Assembly (NCBI RefSeq): GCF_900156455.1
Contig: NZ_FTNQ01000004.1
Span: forward strand, 62,001 to 126,000
DNA length: 64,000 nucleotides
Source of the DNA: Microbacterium sp. RURRCA19A
Lineage (GTDB): Bacteria > Actinomycetota > Actinomycetes > Actinomycetales > Microbacteriaceae
Direction: 5' to 3'
This document shows positions 24,125 to 33,860 of this stretch, one piece after another; positions within the stretch are counted from its first letter, which is position 1; the number at the start of each line of letters is the position of its first letter. The notes beneath the pieces were generated by a model, which saw only the letters and a list, made by a program, of their open reading frames with translations, did not search any database and was not told where the DNA came from. Both the position numbers and the translations under genes were made by a program.

Positions 24125-27100
24125 ATGCATCACGCACCCTCCCGCGCGCCCGCGCGCCGATTCACCACCACGCTGAGCGCCGTCCTCGGTGCGGCGCTCC
24201 TCGGGTCCGCCCTGGTTCCCGCCCCCGCTTTCGCGGCCGACGGCCCCCGGGTGGTGATCAACGAGGCCTACCTGAAGGGCGGGAGCGCCGGCGCTCCCTT
24301 CGCCGAGAAGTTCGTCGAGCTCTACAACGCCGGCGACACCGCGCAGGACCTGACCGGGTGGTCGCTGCAGTACCGCTCTGCGACGAGCGTGGCGGCGCCC
24401 ACCGGTGCGAACACCCAGGCGCTGAGCGGCTCGATCGCGCCGGGCGGGTACTACCTGATCGGCCTCCCCGGGAATGGGACGACCGGGGCCGATCTGCCCG
24501 GCCCCGACCTCACGAGCGGGCTGAACCCGTCGGGGACGACCGGCCAGCTCTTCCTCGCGAACGTCGCGGAGTCGCTCGCCCTCCCGGCGGGAGACGTCGA
24601 CGACCCCCGCGTCGTGGACTTCCTCGGATACGGCGGCGCCGTCTCGTTCGAGGCGGCGCCGGCCGTGGTCGACGGCCCGAACGGAACCCCCAATTCCCTC
24701 GTGCGCACGGACTTCACCGACACGGGGGACAACTCCGCTGACTTCACCAACGCCACGACGGTCACCCCGCAGTCCTCCGGGTCGACGCCCTCGCCCGAGC
24801 CGACGGACGACGCGCCGAGCGACCCCGGCCCCGGGGCTCCCGCCGACACCGTCGCGATCCGCGACATCCAGGGCACCGGTGCGACCACGCCGTACGCCGG
24901 TACCACGGTCACCACCCGCGGCGTCGTCACGGCGGCCTACCCGACCGGCGGGTACAACGGCTTCTTCCTCCAGACGCCGGGCACCGGCGGCGACATCGAC
25001 GTCGCGGCGCACACCGCATCCGACGCGATCTTCGTCTTCGGCTCCGCCGCAACCGCCCAGGTGAAGAAGGGCGATTTCGTCGAGGTCACGGGTCCGGCGA
25101 GCGAGTACTTCGGGCAGACGCAGCTCACCGTCGCCGCCGATGGCGTGCGGGTGCTGGACGAGACGCCCGCAGCCGTCGAGCCGGCGAAGATCGAGTGGCC
25201 CGCGACCGACGAGGAGCGCGAACGCTTCGAGGGCATGCTCCTCGCGCCGCAGGGCGACTTCACCGTCACCAACACGTACTCGACCAACCAGTACGCCGAG
25301 GTCGGACTCGCGGCGGGCACCGGTCCGCTGCGCACCCCGACCGACGTCGCGCGCCCGGACACCGATGAGTATCGCGACGTCGTGAAGGACAATGCCGCGC
25401 GCGCGATCGTCCTCGACGACGGGGCTTCGCTGAACTTCCTGTCGACCGCGAAGGACGTTCCGCTGCCGTACCTGTCGCTCACCGATCCCGTACGCGTGGG
25501 GGCGGCCGTCACCTTCGAGACGCCCGTCATCCTGGATTTCCGCAACAACGCGTGGAAGTTCCAGCCGACGGAGCAGCTCACCGTCGACAACGCGGAGACC
25601 GTCCAGCCGGCGACGTTCGAGAACACCCGTACCGACGCGCCCGCGGCGGTCGGCGGCAACGTGAAGATCTCGAGCTTCAACGTGCTCAACTACTTCACGA
25701 CCACCGCTGCGAGGGTCGGCTGCACCTCTACGTACAACGACCGCGCGGGCAACCCCGTCACGGCCGACCGCTGCCCGGACAACGGCCCGCGCGGCGCCGC
25801 GAACGACGAGAACCTTCAGCGCCAGCAGGCGAAGATCGTCGCCGCCGTCAACGGTCTCGGTGCCGACGTCGTCTCGCTGGAGGAGATCGAGAACTCGGCG
25901 CAGTACGGAAAGGACCGTGACGAGGCCCTCTCGACGCTCGTCTCCGCCCTCAACGCCGCGCTCGGGTCCGAGCAGTGGGCCTTCGTCCCGTCGCCGGCTG
26001 CACTCCCGGCGTCGGAGGACGTCATCCGCACGGCGTTCATCTACAAGAAGGCGGTCGTCGCGCCGGTCGGCGAGAGCGTCATCCTCGACGATCCCGCGTT
26101 CGCCAACGCCCGACAGCCGCTCGCGCAGGGGTTCGCCCCGATCGGCGACACGGATGCCACGATCCTGGCGATCGTGAACCACTTCAAGTCGAAGGGCGAC
26201 AGCGACCCGAAGGCCACGGGCGACAACGCCAACGGCATCCAGGGTGCCTTCAACGGCGACCGTGTACGCCAGGCGGAGGCCCTCGGGAACTTCGCGGCGC
26301 AGCGGTCGGCGGCGCTCGGTACGGACGATGTGTTCCTGCTCGGCGACTTCAACGCCTACACGCAGGAGGACCCGATCGAGAAGCTCCGCTCGTTCGGCTT
26401 CGAGCCGCTCGAGACCGGAACGGGCAAGTACTCGTATTCGTACGACGGGCAGTCCGGTTCGCTCGACCACGTCCTCGCGTCGCCGTCGGCGCGGGGGCTG
26501 GTCACGGGAACCGACATCTGGAACATCAACGCGGTGGAGGCTCTGGCTCTCGAGTACAGCCGTTACAACTACAACGCGCTGAACTTCTACGAGACCTCGC
26601 CCTACCGTTCGAGCGACCACGACCCCGTGATCGTGGGCCTCGACCTGTCGTCGACGACTGACATCAACCTGCTCGGCATCAACGACTTCCACGGCCGCAT
26701 CGATGCCAACACCGTGAAGTTCGCGGGTACGGTCGAGCAGTTGCGGGCCGAGGGGGGCGACGACCGTACGCTGTTCCTCTCCAACGGCGACAACATCGGC
26801 GCCTCGCTCTTCGCGTCGTCGCTGTTCGAGGACCGCCCCACGATCGATGTTCTGAACGCTCTGGAACTTGCCGCCTCCGGCACCGGCAACCACGAGTTCG
26901 ACAAGGGGGCGGATGACCTCGCCGGACGGGTGTCGGATCGCGCGGACTTCCCGTACCTGGCGGCCAACGTCTTCAAGGACGGGCAGCCGCTGCTTCCCGG
27001 CTACGCGATCTTCGAGGTCGACGGCGTGCGCGTGGGCGTGATCGGCGCCGTCACGCAGCAGACGCCCACGCTCGTGTCGAAGGAGGGCATCAAGGGCATC

Positions 27101-28675
27101 GAGTTCCGTGACCCGGTGGCGGAGGTCAACCGCGTCGTCACGGAGATCGACGACCAGGTCGACGTGATCGTCGCCCAGTACCACGAGGGCACCGAGCTGA
27201 GCGGTTCGACCGCCACGCTCGCGCAGGCCGTGGCCGAGGGCGGTGCCTTCGCCGAGATCGTGAACGACACGGATCCGGCCGTGGATGCCATCTTCACCGG
27301 CCACACGCACGCCGAATACGTGTGGGACGCGCCCGTCCCCGGCGGCGACGGCACCCGCCCGATCCTGCAGACCGGCAGCTACGGCGCCAACATCGGACAG
27401 ATCGTCCTGTCGGTGGACGAGGACGGGGATGTGGTGCGGTACACCGCCCGCAACGTCCCGCGCCTGTCTGCAGCGGACGCGGCGGCGAGCGCGGCGCTGG
27501 ACGCGGAGCTCATCGCGACGTACCCGCGCGTGGCGGAGGTGAACGACATCGTCACCGCGGCGCGCGCCGAGGCGGATGTGGTCGGCCGCGAGCCCGTCGG
27601 ATCGGTGACGGCAGACATCACGACCGCCTTCCAGGAGGGCGGCTACGTCGACGGCGTCTACACCGGCGGCAAGCGCGACGACCGCTCGAAGCAGTCCGCG
27701 CTGGGCGGTCTGGTGGCCGACGCGCTGCGCGAGACCCTCGCCGACCCCGAGCGGGGCGGCGCGGACATCGCGGTGGTGAACCCGGGCGGACTGCGGGCCG
27801 AACTGTTCCGCGACACCGACGGGGTGATCACGCTCGCCGAGGCGAACGCGGTGCTGCCGTTCGTGAACAACCTGTGGACCACGACCCTCACCGGGGAGCA
27901 GCTGCGGGTGATGTTCGAGCAGCAGTGGGGCGATGCTTCGGGTCGCGGCACGACGAATCTCGCGCTCGGCGTCTCGGACAACGTCCGTTTCACCTACGAC
28001 GCCACCCGCCCCGCGGGCGAGCGCGTTCTCGGCATCTGGATCGATGGCGTGGCCGTGGACCCGGCGGCGGAGTACCGGGTCGGCTCGTTCAGCTTCCTTC
28101 TCGGGGGCGGGGACAGCTTCTCGGTCTTCCAGGAGGGGAAGAACACGCTCGATTCCGGTCTCGTCGACCGGGACGGCTGGATCGCCTACCTCCGCACCCA
28201 CCCCGGCCTCACCCCCGACTTCACCGCGCGCGGTGTGCAGGTCACGGGTCTGCCCGCCGAGGTCACGCCCGGAGACGAGTTCGCCTTCACCGTGTCGAAC
28301 CTCGATCTCACGTCGCTCGGCGCGCCGCAGAACACGTTCCTCGCGGCCTCGTTCGGCGCGGGTGAGACGACGGAGGCTCCGGTCGCCGGCGGGTCGGCGA
28401 CGGTCACCGCGACGGTGCCCGCGGACGCCCTCGACGTGATCGAACTGCAGCTCACCGCTCAGCCGACGGGCACGCTCGTGACGGTCCCGCTGCGGCTCGC
28501 GGACGCCACGGCGGTCGGCGGCGGCTCTGAGGGCGGCGACGCGTCGGCGTCCGGGGGTGCGCTTGCGATCACCGGGACCGACGGCGCGTGGATGGGGGCC
28601 GGCGTCCTCGCCGCCCTCGCGCTGCTCGGTCTGGGAGTTGTGGCCCGACGCCGGTCGGTGCGCCGGATCGACTGA
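24125..28675 (+). CDS. Cell-wall-anchored multidomain extracellular nuclease / 5'-nucleotidase
   Basis: 1516 residues. Signal peptide to about residue 38 (PAPAFAAD), then a lamin-tail domain (VVINEAYLKGGSAGAPFAEK). An ExeM/NucH-like endonuclease-exonuclease-phosphatase domain runs from about 512 (KISSFNVLNYF) to 830 (SSDHDPVIV). A metallophosphatase domain follows (LLGINDFHGR near 850, GTGNHEFDKG near 920, TGHTHAEY near 1060), then the 5'-nucleotidase C-domain (VVNPGGLRAE). The C-terminus has LAITG, a hydrophobic helix and RRR, a sortase E type signal. It probably degrades DNA and then nucleotides outside the cell to release phosphate and nucleosides. Start at ATG 24125 behind GGAG. Confidence 0.88.
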   Translation: MHHAPSRAPARRFTTTLSAVLGAALLGSALVPAPAFAADGPRVVINEAYLKGGSAGAPFAEKFVELYNAGDTAQDLTGWSLQYRSATSVAAPTGANTQALSGSIAPGGYYLIGLPGNGTTGADLPGPDLTSGLNPSGTTGQLFLANVAESLALPAGDVDDPRVVDFLGYGGAVSFEAAPAVVDGPNGTPNSLVRTDFTDTGDNSADFTNATTVTPQSSGSTPSPEPTDDAPSDPGPGAPADTVAIRDIQGTGATTPYAGTTVTTRGVVTAAYPTGGYNGFFLQTPGTGGDIDVAAHTASDAIFVFGSAATAQVKKGDFVEVTGPASEYFGQTQLTVAADGVRVLDETPAAVEPAKIEWPATDEERERFEGMLLAPQGDFTVTNTYSTNQYAEVGLAAGTGPLRTPTDVARPDTDEYRDVVKDNAARAIVLDDGASLNFLSTAKDVPLPYLSLTDPVRVGAAVTFETPVILDFRNNAWKFQPTEQLTVDNAETVQPATFENTRTDAPAAVGGNVKISSFNVLNYFTTTAARVGCTSTYNDRAGNPVTADRCPDNGPRGAANDENLQRQQAKIVAAVNGLGADVVSLEEIENSAQYGKDRDEALSTLVSALNAALGSEQWAFVPSPAALPASEDVIRTAFIYKKAVVAPVGESVILDDPAFANARQPLAQGFAPIGDTDATILAIVNHFKSKGDSDPKATGDNANGIQGAFNGDRVRQAEALGNFAAQRSAALGTDDVFLLGDFNAYTQEDPIEKLRSFGFEPLETGTGKYSYSYDGQSGSLDHVLASPSARGLVTGTDIWNINAVEALALEYSRYNYNALNFYETSPYRSSDHDPVIVGLDLSSTTDINLLGINDFHGRIDANTVKFAGTVEQLRAEGGDDRTLFLSNGDNIGASLFASSLFEDRPTIDVLNALELAASGTGNHEFDKGADDLAGRVSDRADFPYLAANVFKDGQPLLPGYAIFEVDGVRVGVIGAVTQQTPTLVSKEGIKGIEFRDPVAEVNRVVTEIDDQVDVIVAQYHEGTELSGSTATLAQAVAEGGAFAEIVNDTDPAVDAIFTGHTHAEYVWDAPVPGGDGTRPILQTGSYGANIGQIVLSVDEDGDVVRYTARNVPRLSAADAAASAALDAELIATYPRVAEVNDIVTAARAEADVVGREPVGSVTADITTAFQEGGYVDGVYTGGKRDDRSKQSALGGLVADALRETLADPERGGADIAVVNPGGLRAELFRDTDGVITLAEANAVLPFVNNLWTTTLTGEQLRVMFEQQWGDASGRGTTNLALGVSDNVRFTYDATRPAGERVLGIWIDGVAVDPAAEYRVGSFSFLLGGGDSFSVFQEGKNTLDSGLVDRDGWIAYLRTHPGLTPDFTARGVQVTGLPAEVTPGDEFAFTVSNLDLTSLGAPQNTFLAASFGAGETTEAPVAGGSATVTATVPADALDVIELQLTAQPTGTLVTVPLRLADATAVGGGSEGGDASASGGALAITGTDGAWMGAGVLAALALLGLGVVARRRSVRRID

Positions 28676-28689
28676 CGCGGAGCGACACG

Positions 28690-28718
28690 GGACCCCGGAT
28701 GCCTGGCATCCGGGGTCC
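28690..28718. terminator. Bidirectional terminator between nucleotidase and LacI genes
   Basis: GGACCCCGGATG / CATCCGGGGTCC perfect stem (28690-28701 with 28707-28718), lying between two convergent stop codons. GGATGCC again forms the apex. Confidence 0.85.
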
Positions 28719-28725
28719 TTCCGCG

Positions 28726-29733
28726 TCAGGCGCTGCGCGGGGGAGCGGTCGAGGCGCGCACCACGAGGCGCGCCGGGGCGAGCGTACGGGGCGGAGGCGC
28801 CTCGCCGTCCAGCATGGAGAGCAGGAGGCGCGTCGCCTCGACGCCCTGCTGCTCCGGGTACTGTTCCACGGTGGTGAGGGAGAACATCTCGGCGTAATCG
28901 TGTCCGTCGATACCGACCACGCTCAGCTCTGTCGGCACCGAGATGCCCATGCGGCGCGCGGCGATGATCACGCCGATCGCCACTTCGTCGCACGCGGCGA
29001 CCACCCCCGTCGGGCGCGAGGCCGCATCGGCGAGGAAGGACGCCGCGGCGGCGTAGGCGTCGGTGATCGTCAGCGTGGAGGGGACGCTGCGGATGCGCAC
29101 GGCGAGCCCGCTGTCGTTCATCGCGTTGCGGTAGCCGATCGAGCGCTCGTCGACGTCGCGCGCCGGTGCGTCGGTGGGCGGTGTGCTCCCGACGAACGCG
29201 ATGTCGGTGTGGCCCAGCGCGATGAGGTGCTGCGTCGTGATGCGCGTGATGCCGATGTTGTCCAGGCCCAGGGTCGGGATGCCCTGCAGCGGGTTGCCGA
29301 TGCAGACGGTCGGCTTGTCGATGGCGAGCAGCCGCTCGAGGTCGGTGTCGCCGGGTTCGAGGGCGACGGCGATGATCCCGTCGAACCTCTTCCGGGCGAG
29401 GTACTTCGAGTACAGGCTCTCGCGGTCGCGCGACCCGGGCTCAGCGACGTACAGGGTGACGTCGTAGCCCTGCGAGATCAGCGACCGTTCGACGCCCTCG
29501 ATGATGGCACCGAAGTACCAGCGATTGACCTTGGGGACGATCAGGGCGACCGTACGCGTGCGTCCCGTTGCCAGGCTCACGGCGCTCGTGGACGGGACGT
29601 ATCCGAGGGATGCCGCGGCGTCGGTGACCCGCCGGCGGGTGTCGTCCGAAACATAGCCGCCGCCGGTCAGCGCGCGACTCGCCGTCGACTTGGACACGCC
29701 TGCCAGGCGTGCCACATCGGCGATTCCGCTCAT
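28726..29733 (-). CDS. LacI-family transcriptional regulator
   Basis: 335 residues from ATG 29733 (GAGGAAG upstream). HTH and hinge: IADVARLAGVSKSTASRALTGGGYVSDDTRRRV, AAASLGYVPS. A periplasmic-binding-protein-like effector domain follows (TVALIVPKVNRWYFGAIIEGVE, VVGIDGHDYAEMF). It diverges from a sugar ABC importer and two GGAAnCGGTTCC operators lie between them, so it very likely represses the importer until its sugar is present. Confidence 0.92.
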   Translation of the reverse strand: MSGIADVARLAGVSKSTASRALTGGGYVSDDTRRRVTDAAASLGYVPSTSAVSLATGRTRTVALIVPKVNRWYFGAIIEGVERSLISQGYDVTLYVAEPGSRDRESLYSKYLARKRFDGIIAVALEPGDTDLERLLAIDKPTVCIGNPLQGIPTLGLDNIGITRITTQHLIALGHTDIAFVGSTPPTDAPARDVDERSIGYRNAMNDSGLAVRIRSVPSTLTITDAYAAAASFLADAASRPTGVVAACDEVAIGVIIAARRMGISVPTELSVVGIDGHDYAEMFSLTTVEQYPEQQGVEATRLLLSMLDGEAPPPRTLAPARLVVRASTAPPRSA

Positions 29734-29804
29734 GAGCCGTCTTCCTCGAGGGTCGTCGACGTCCGTGTCGACGTCAAGAAGAGTATCCGACAAATGACGA
29801 ATCT

Positions 29805-29816
29805 GGAACCGGTTCC
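29805..29816. promoter_or_regulatory. LacI operator O1
   Basis: GGAACCGGTTCC, a perfect 12-bp palindrome with central CG typical of LacI-family sites, 71 bp from the lacI-type start codon. Confidence 0.8.
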
Positions 29817-29913
29817 TCTACGTGTCGGTCCCAAAAAAGCCCGCCATTCCGCCAGTTATGGAGTCGTGATGAAAGTTTGTTGCGGAACTGGTCGTTGTCG
29901 CTTACGGTGATCT

Positions 29914-29925
29914 GGAATCGGTTCC
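29914..29925. promoter_or_regulatory. LacI operator O2
   Basis: GGAATCGGTTCC, one change from O1 and 109 bp apart from it. It is just downstream of TACGGT (a -10 candidate), so it could block initiation of the importer operon; looping with O1 is possible. Confidence 0.8.
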
Positions 29926-29969
29926 CGACGGGTTCCGGTGCAGCACAGAACTCAAAGAGGAGAAATCAC

Positions 29970-31301
29970 ATGGGCATGTCACAGCGGTATCGCCTGCTGG
30001 CTCCCGTCGGTCTGCTGGCAGTCGGTGCGATCGCGCTCGCGGGCTGTGCCGAGGGCGACTCGGGCGGATCCGGCAGTGGCTCGGAGGGCACCACCACGGT
30101 TCGCATCTCCGGCGGCATCACCGGTAGCGAAGCCGACCTGCTGAACCAGTCCTTCGACCAGTTCACGAAGGACACGGGCATCAAGGTCGAGTACACCGGC
30201 GACAAGAGCTTCGAGGGCAACATCGTGACCAAGGTCACCGGTGGCGACGCCCCCGACATCGCGATCGTCCCCCAGCCCGGTCTTCTGCAGACCCTCGTCG
30301 GCACGGGTGACGTCCAGAAGGCCTCGGACGCGGTCTCGGCCAACGTCGACAAGTACTGGGGGAAGGACTGGAAGTCCTACGGCACCGTGGACGGAGACTT
30401 CTACGCCGCCCCGATGCTCGCCAACGTCAAGGGCTACGTCTGGTACTCGCCGGCGAAGTTCAAGGAGTGGGGCGTTTCGATCCCCAAGACCTACGACGAA
30501 CTGCTCGCCCTGACCAAGACCATCCAGGAGAAGACGGGCGCCGCTCCCTGGTGCGCCGGCTTCGCCTCGGGTGACGCTTCGGGCTGGCCCGGCACCGACT
30601 GGATCGAGGACCTCGTCCTGCGTCAGTCCGGCCCCGAGGTCTACGACCAGTGGGTCGCCAACGAGGTCAAGTTCACCGACCCGCAGATCAAGCAGGCCTT
30701 CGACGCCGTGGGGGAGATCCTCCTCAACCCGTCGTACGTCAACGCCGGCTTCGGTGACGTCAAGAGCATCAACTCGGTCGCCTTCGCCGACGTCGCGGCC
30801 AAGGTCGCGGACGGCAGCTGCCCGATGACGCACCAGGCTTCGTTCCTGTCGTCGAACTTCCTCACGGTCAAGAACGCCTCCGGCGGCGAGGTCAAGGTCG
30901 CACCCGACGGCGACGTCTACGCGTTCCTCCTCCCGGGTGTGAAGGAAGGCGAGCAGTCGGTCGAGGGTGGCGGCGAATTCGTCGCGACGTTCTCCGAGGA
31001 CGCGAACGTGCAGAAGGTGGCGGAGTTCATGTCCAGCCCCGAGTTCGCCGATGCCCGCGTCAAGCTCGGCGGTGTGATCTCGGCCAACAAGGGCGCCGAC
31101 CCGTCGCTGGCCTCCAGCGAGTTCCTGCAGGAGGCCATGAAGGTCGTGCAGAACCCCGACACCACGCTCCGCTTCGACGCGTCCGACCTCATGCCGGCGA
31201 CCGTCGGTGCCGGTTCGTTCTGGAAGGGCATGGTGAGCTGGATCGACGGCACGCCGACCGACACGGTGCTCAGCGACATCCAGGCCGGTTACAACAACTG
31301 A
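29970..31301 (+). CDS. Sugar ABC transporter substrate-binding lipoprotein (alpha-glucoside type)
   Basis: 443 residues. Lipobox LAGC (Cys26), then a family-1 solute-binding fold (TTTVRISGGITGSEADLLNQ, DAPDIAIVPQPGLL, PWCAGFASGDASGWPGTDWIEDLVLR). The last block resembles AglE/alpha-glucoside binding proteins. AGAGGAGAAA precedes the ATG at 29970. First gene of the LacI-controlled importer. Confidence 0.9.
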   Translation: MGMSQRYRLLAPVGLLAVGAIALAGCAEGDSGGSGSGSEGTTTVRISGGITGSEADLLNQSFDQFTKDTGIKVEYTGDKSFEGNIVTKVTGGDAPDIAIVPQPGLLQTLVGTGDVQKASDAVSANVDKYWGKDWKSYGTVDGDFYAAPMLANVKGYVWYSPAKFKEWGVSIPKTYDELLALTKTIQEKTGAAPWCAGFASGDASGWPGTDWIEDLVLRQSGPEVYDQWVANEVKFTDPQIKQAFDAVGEILLNPSYVNAGFGDVKSINSVAFADVAAKVADGSCPMTHQASFLSSNFLTVKNASGGEVKVAPDGDVYAFLLPGVKEGEQSVEGGGEFVATFSEDANVQKVAEFMSSPEFADARVKLGGVISANKGADPSLASSEFLQEAMKVVQNPDTTLRFDASDLMPATVGAGSFWKGMVSWIDGTPTDTVLSDIQAGYNN

Positions 31302-31316
31302 CCCCGACCGCAAGAT

Positions 31317-31350
31317 CGGTGGGCCGTCCGCTTCGGCGGGCGGCCCACCG
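31317..31350 (+). terminator. Intercistronic terminator-like hairpin between binding protein and permease
   Basis: A 15-bp stem with one G-U pair and a TTCG tetraloop (31317-31331 with 31336-31350), 16 nt after the binding-protein stop. It probably limits read-through so that binding protein exceeds permease. Confidence 0.75.
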
Positions 31351-31425
31351 GTACCGTAAGCCCACACGGTGCCGCCGCGCGGCCCGTCCATCGATGAGCA
31401 CGACGGCGTGTTCGGGAGGGAAGTC

Positions 31426-32781
31426 ATGACACAGATCAGGCAGGCGGAGAGGCCCTCAGCGGCGTCTCCCCGACACGACACGCCGGATGCCGAGACGGCA
31501 TCCCGCAATCTCGCACGGAGGCACCGGACCACCGTCACGGTCGTCGTCATCGCGCTCATCGCGGTGGTGGCGCTGTTCCTCTTCATGGTCACGCGGGCGC
31601 CGTCCGAGACCAAGCCCACGACCATCGGGTTCTCGCTGAACAGCTTCTTCAAGACGCTCGGCGAGATGAACCCGCTCGTGCAGATCCCGCTCGTGCTGCT
31701 CGTCTTCGGCGCCGTGGTGGGTCTGCTGCTCCTGCTCATCGAGTACGCGCCGCGGTCGGGCAAGCGCTACTTCTGGATCCGCCTGGTCGCGTGCTTCGCG
31801 ATCCCGGTGATCGCCTTCATGCTGCTGCGTCCGTACCAGAACGCGGTCATCTACGTCCTCGGGATCGCGGTGATCCTGGGCGGCATCCTGTTCTACGCCG
31901 ACTACCGATCGCGTCAGGGCGCCGGCTACCTCTTCCAGCTGATCCTGTTCGCCGCCCCGGCCGCGATCCTCCTGCTGATGGGCCTGGTCTACCCGGCCCT
32001 GTCCACTCTGGTGCAGTCGTTCCTCGACAAGACGGGCCAGAACTTCGTCGGTTTCGACAACTACGTCTGGACCTTCACCAACCCCGAGGGCTTCTGGTCG
32101 GTCATCAACACCCTCATCTGGGTGCTCCTGGCCCCCACCTTCGCCACCGCGATCGGTCTGGCGTACGCCGTCTTCATCGACCGCGCCGCGGGGGAGCGGT
32201 TCCTCAAGGTCCTCATCTTCATGCCGTTCGCGATCTCGTTCGTCGGCGCCGGCATCATCTGGAAGTTCGTCTACGACTTCCGCCAGGGCGACCAGATCGG
32301 CATCCTGAATGCGATCGTGACCTCGCTCGGCGGTCAGCCGGTCTCGTGGCTCTCGGCGACGCCGCTGATCAACACGCTGCTCCTCGTCGTCGTGTTCATC
32401 TGGAGCCAGACCGGACTCGCCATGGTGATCCTGTCCGCCGCGATCAAGGCGGTGCCGCCGGAGCAGATGGAAGCCGCCGAACTCGACGGGGCGAACGCCT
32501 GGGAGCGGTTCATCAACGTCACCGTCCCCGGCATCCGCTCGTCGCTGATCGTCGTGCTCACCACGATCGCCATCGGCGCACTGAAGATCTACGACATCGT
32601 CGCGGTCATGACCGGTGGGCGCAACGACTCCACCGTGCTCGCCTTCGAGATGGTCAACCAGCAGCAGCGGTTCCAGAGCTACGGGCACTCCGCGGCGCTG
32701 GCCGTGGTGCTGTTCCTGTTCGTCCTGCCGCTGATCATCTTCAACGTGCGTCAGATCCGGAAGCAGAGGGAAGTGCGATGA
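31426..32781 (+). CDS. Sugar ABC transporter permease (MalF/AglF type)
   Basis: 451 residues, longer than usual because of extra N-terminal membrane helices, as in MalF/AglF. The EAA loop reads EQMEAAELDGANAWERFINVTVPGI. Start at ATG 31426 after GGGAGGGAAG. It overlaps the second permease by ATGA. No ATPase gene is in this operon, so a shared MsmK-like ATPase encoded elsewhere is expected. Confidence 0.9.
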   Translation: MTQIRQAERPSAASPRHDTPDAETASRNLARRHRTTVTVVVIALIAVVALFLFMVTRAPSETKPTTIGFSLNSFFKTLGEMNPLVQIPLVLLVFGAVVGLLLLLIEYAPRSGKRYFWIRLVACFAIPVIAFMLLRPYQNAVIYVLGIAVILGGILFYADYRSRQGAGYLFQLILFAAPAAILLLMGLVYPALSTLVQSFLDKTGQNFVGFDNYVWTFTNPEGFWSVINTLIWVLLAPTFATAIGLAYAVFIDRAAGERFLKVLIFMPFAISFVGAGIIWKFVYDFRQGDQIGILNAIVTSLGGQPVSWLSATPLINTLLLVVVFIWSQTGLAMVILSAAIKAVPPEQMEAAELDGANAWERFINVTVPGIRSSLIVVLTTIAIGALKIYDIVAVMTGGRNDSTVLAFEMVNQQQRFQSYGHSAALAVVLFLFVLPLIIFNVRQIRKQREVR

Positions 32782-33755
32782 CCACCTCCACCGTGGTGCT
32801 CGAGCCCACCGACGACAAGCGCTCGGCGCGTCAGGTCGCCCGCGACACGCGCAAGCACGAGGCGATGGCGCGCAAGCGTCTCACCTCGAAGGGAGCCACG
32901 ATCGCGGCCGTCGCGATCGCGTTCTTCTGGACCATCCCCACATTCGGCCTTCTGGTCACGTCGTTCCGTCCCGGTTCCGACACCCAGTCGACCGGATGGT
33001 GGACCGTCTTCATCGACCCGGCGTTCACGCTCGAGAACTACCGTCTCGCGCTGACCTCGGGCGGGACGGCGCTGACGTTGGCCGCATCGTTCGTGAACTC
33101 GCTGGCCATCACGATCCCGGTCGTGCTGTTCGCGTTGGCGATCGCCTCGCTCATCGCGTACGCGTTCGCCTGGATCGACTTCAAGGGTCGGAACTTCTTC
33201 TTCATCTTCATCTTCGCGCTCCAGATCGTGCCGCTGCAGATGGCCCTCGTGCCGCTGCTCAGCCTGTTCTCGCGCGGTCTGACGATCAACGACGTGACGA
33301 TCTTCCCGGGCCTGGAGCTCCGCGGCGTGGAGCACAGCTTCGCGACCGTGTGGATCGCGCACGTCATCTTCGCGATGCCGTTGGCGATCTTCCTCCTGCA
33401 CAACTTCATCGCGGAGATCCCGCACGAGGTGATCGAGGCGGCGCGCGTCGACGGTGCCGGGCACGGCCAGGTGTTCTTCCGCCTGATCCTCCCGCTCGCG
33501 GCTCCCGCGCTGGCATCCTTCGCGGTGCTGGAGTTCATCTGGGTGTGGAACGACCTGCTCGTCGCGACGATCTTCGCGCCATCGTCGTCGCTACCGCTGA
33601 CGCAGTCGTTGAACTCGCTGTCGGGCACGTGGGGCGACCAGTGGTTCCTTCAGTCGGCCGGAACGTTCATCTCGATCCTCGTGCCGTTGATCGTGTTCTT
33701 CCTGCTGCAGCGGTTCTTCGTCCGCGGCCTGCTGGCGGGCGCGACCAAGGGCTGA
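32778..33755 (+). CDS. Sugar ABC transporter permease (MalG/AglG type)
   Basis: 325 residues, about 6 helices. FFWTIPTFGLLVTSFRPGSD at the start and the EAA loop EVIEAARVDGAGHGQVFFRLILPLAAPA. Typical MalG-type partner of the preceding permease, translationally coupled through ATGA. Confidence 0.92.
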   Translation: MTTSTVVLEPTDDKRSARQVARDTRKHEAMARKRLTSKGATIAAVAIAFFWTIPTFGLLVTSFRPGSDTQSTGWWTVFIDPAFTLENYRLALTSGGTALTLAASFVNSLAITIPVVLFALAIASLIAYAFAWIDFKGRNFFFIFIFALQIVPLQMALVPLLSLFSRGLTINDVTIFPGLELRGVEHSFATVWIAHVIFAMPLAIFLLHNFIAEIPHEVIEAARVDGAGHGQVFFRLILPLAAPALASFAVLEFIWVWNDLLVATIFAPSSSLPLTQSLNSLSGTWGDQWFLQSAGTFISILVPLIVFFLLQRFFVRGLLAGATKG

Positions 33756-33768
33756 GACCCGCACGAAC

Positions 33769-33813
33769 CACGAAGGACGTGGCATCCGTCGATCGGATGC
33801 CACGTCCTTCGTG
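33769..33813. terminator. Terminator after the sugar importer operon
   Basis: A 20-bp perfect stem (33769-33788 with 33794-33813) with a 5-nt loop, the strongest hairpin in the window. GGCATCC/GGATGCC is in the upper stem. Confidence 0.88.
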
Positions 33814-33852
33814 CGTCGGGGCGTCGGGGCGTCGGGGCGTGGGGGCGTGGGA
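33813..33852. repeat. 8-bp tandem repeat before R1c
   Basis: Five copies of GCGTCGGG (the last two read GCGTGGGG and GCGTGGGA), ending 8 bp before R1c. Confidence 0.8.
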
Positions 33853-33860
33853 GTGCCTGT

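Noticed and set aside
24053..28993. 1646-codon antisense ORF opposite the nucleotidase
   Set aside because: Same artefact; no recognisable motif, and the sense strand has full domain architecture.
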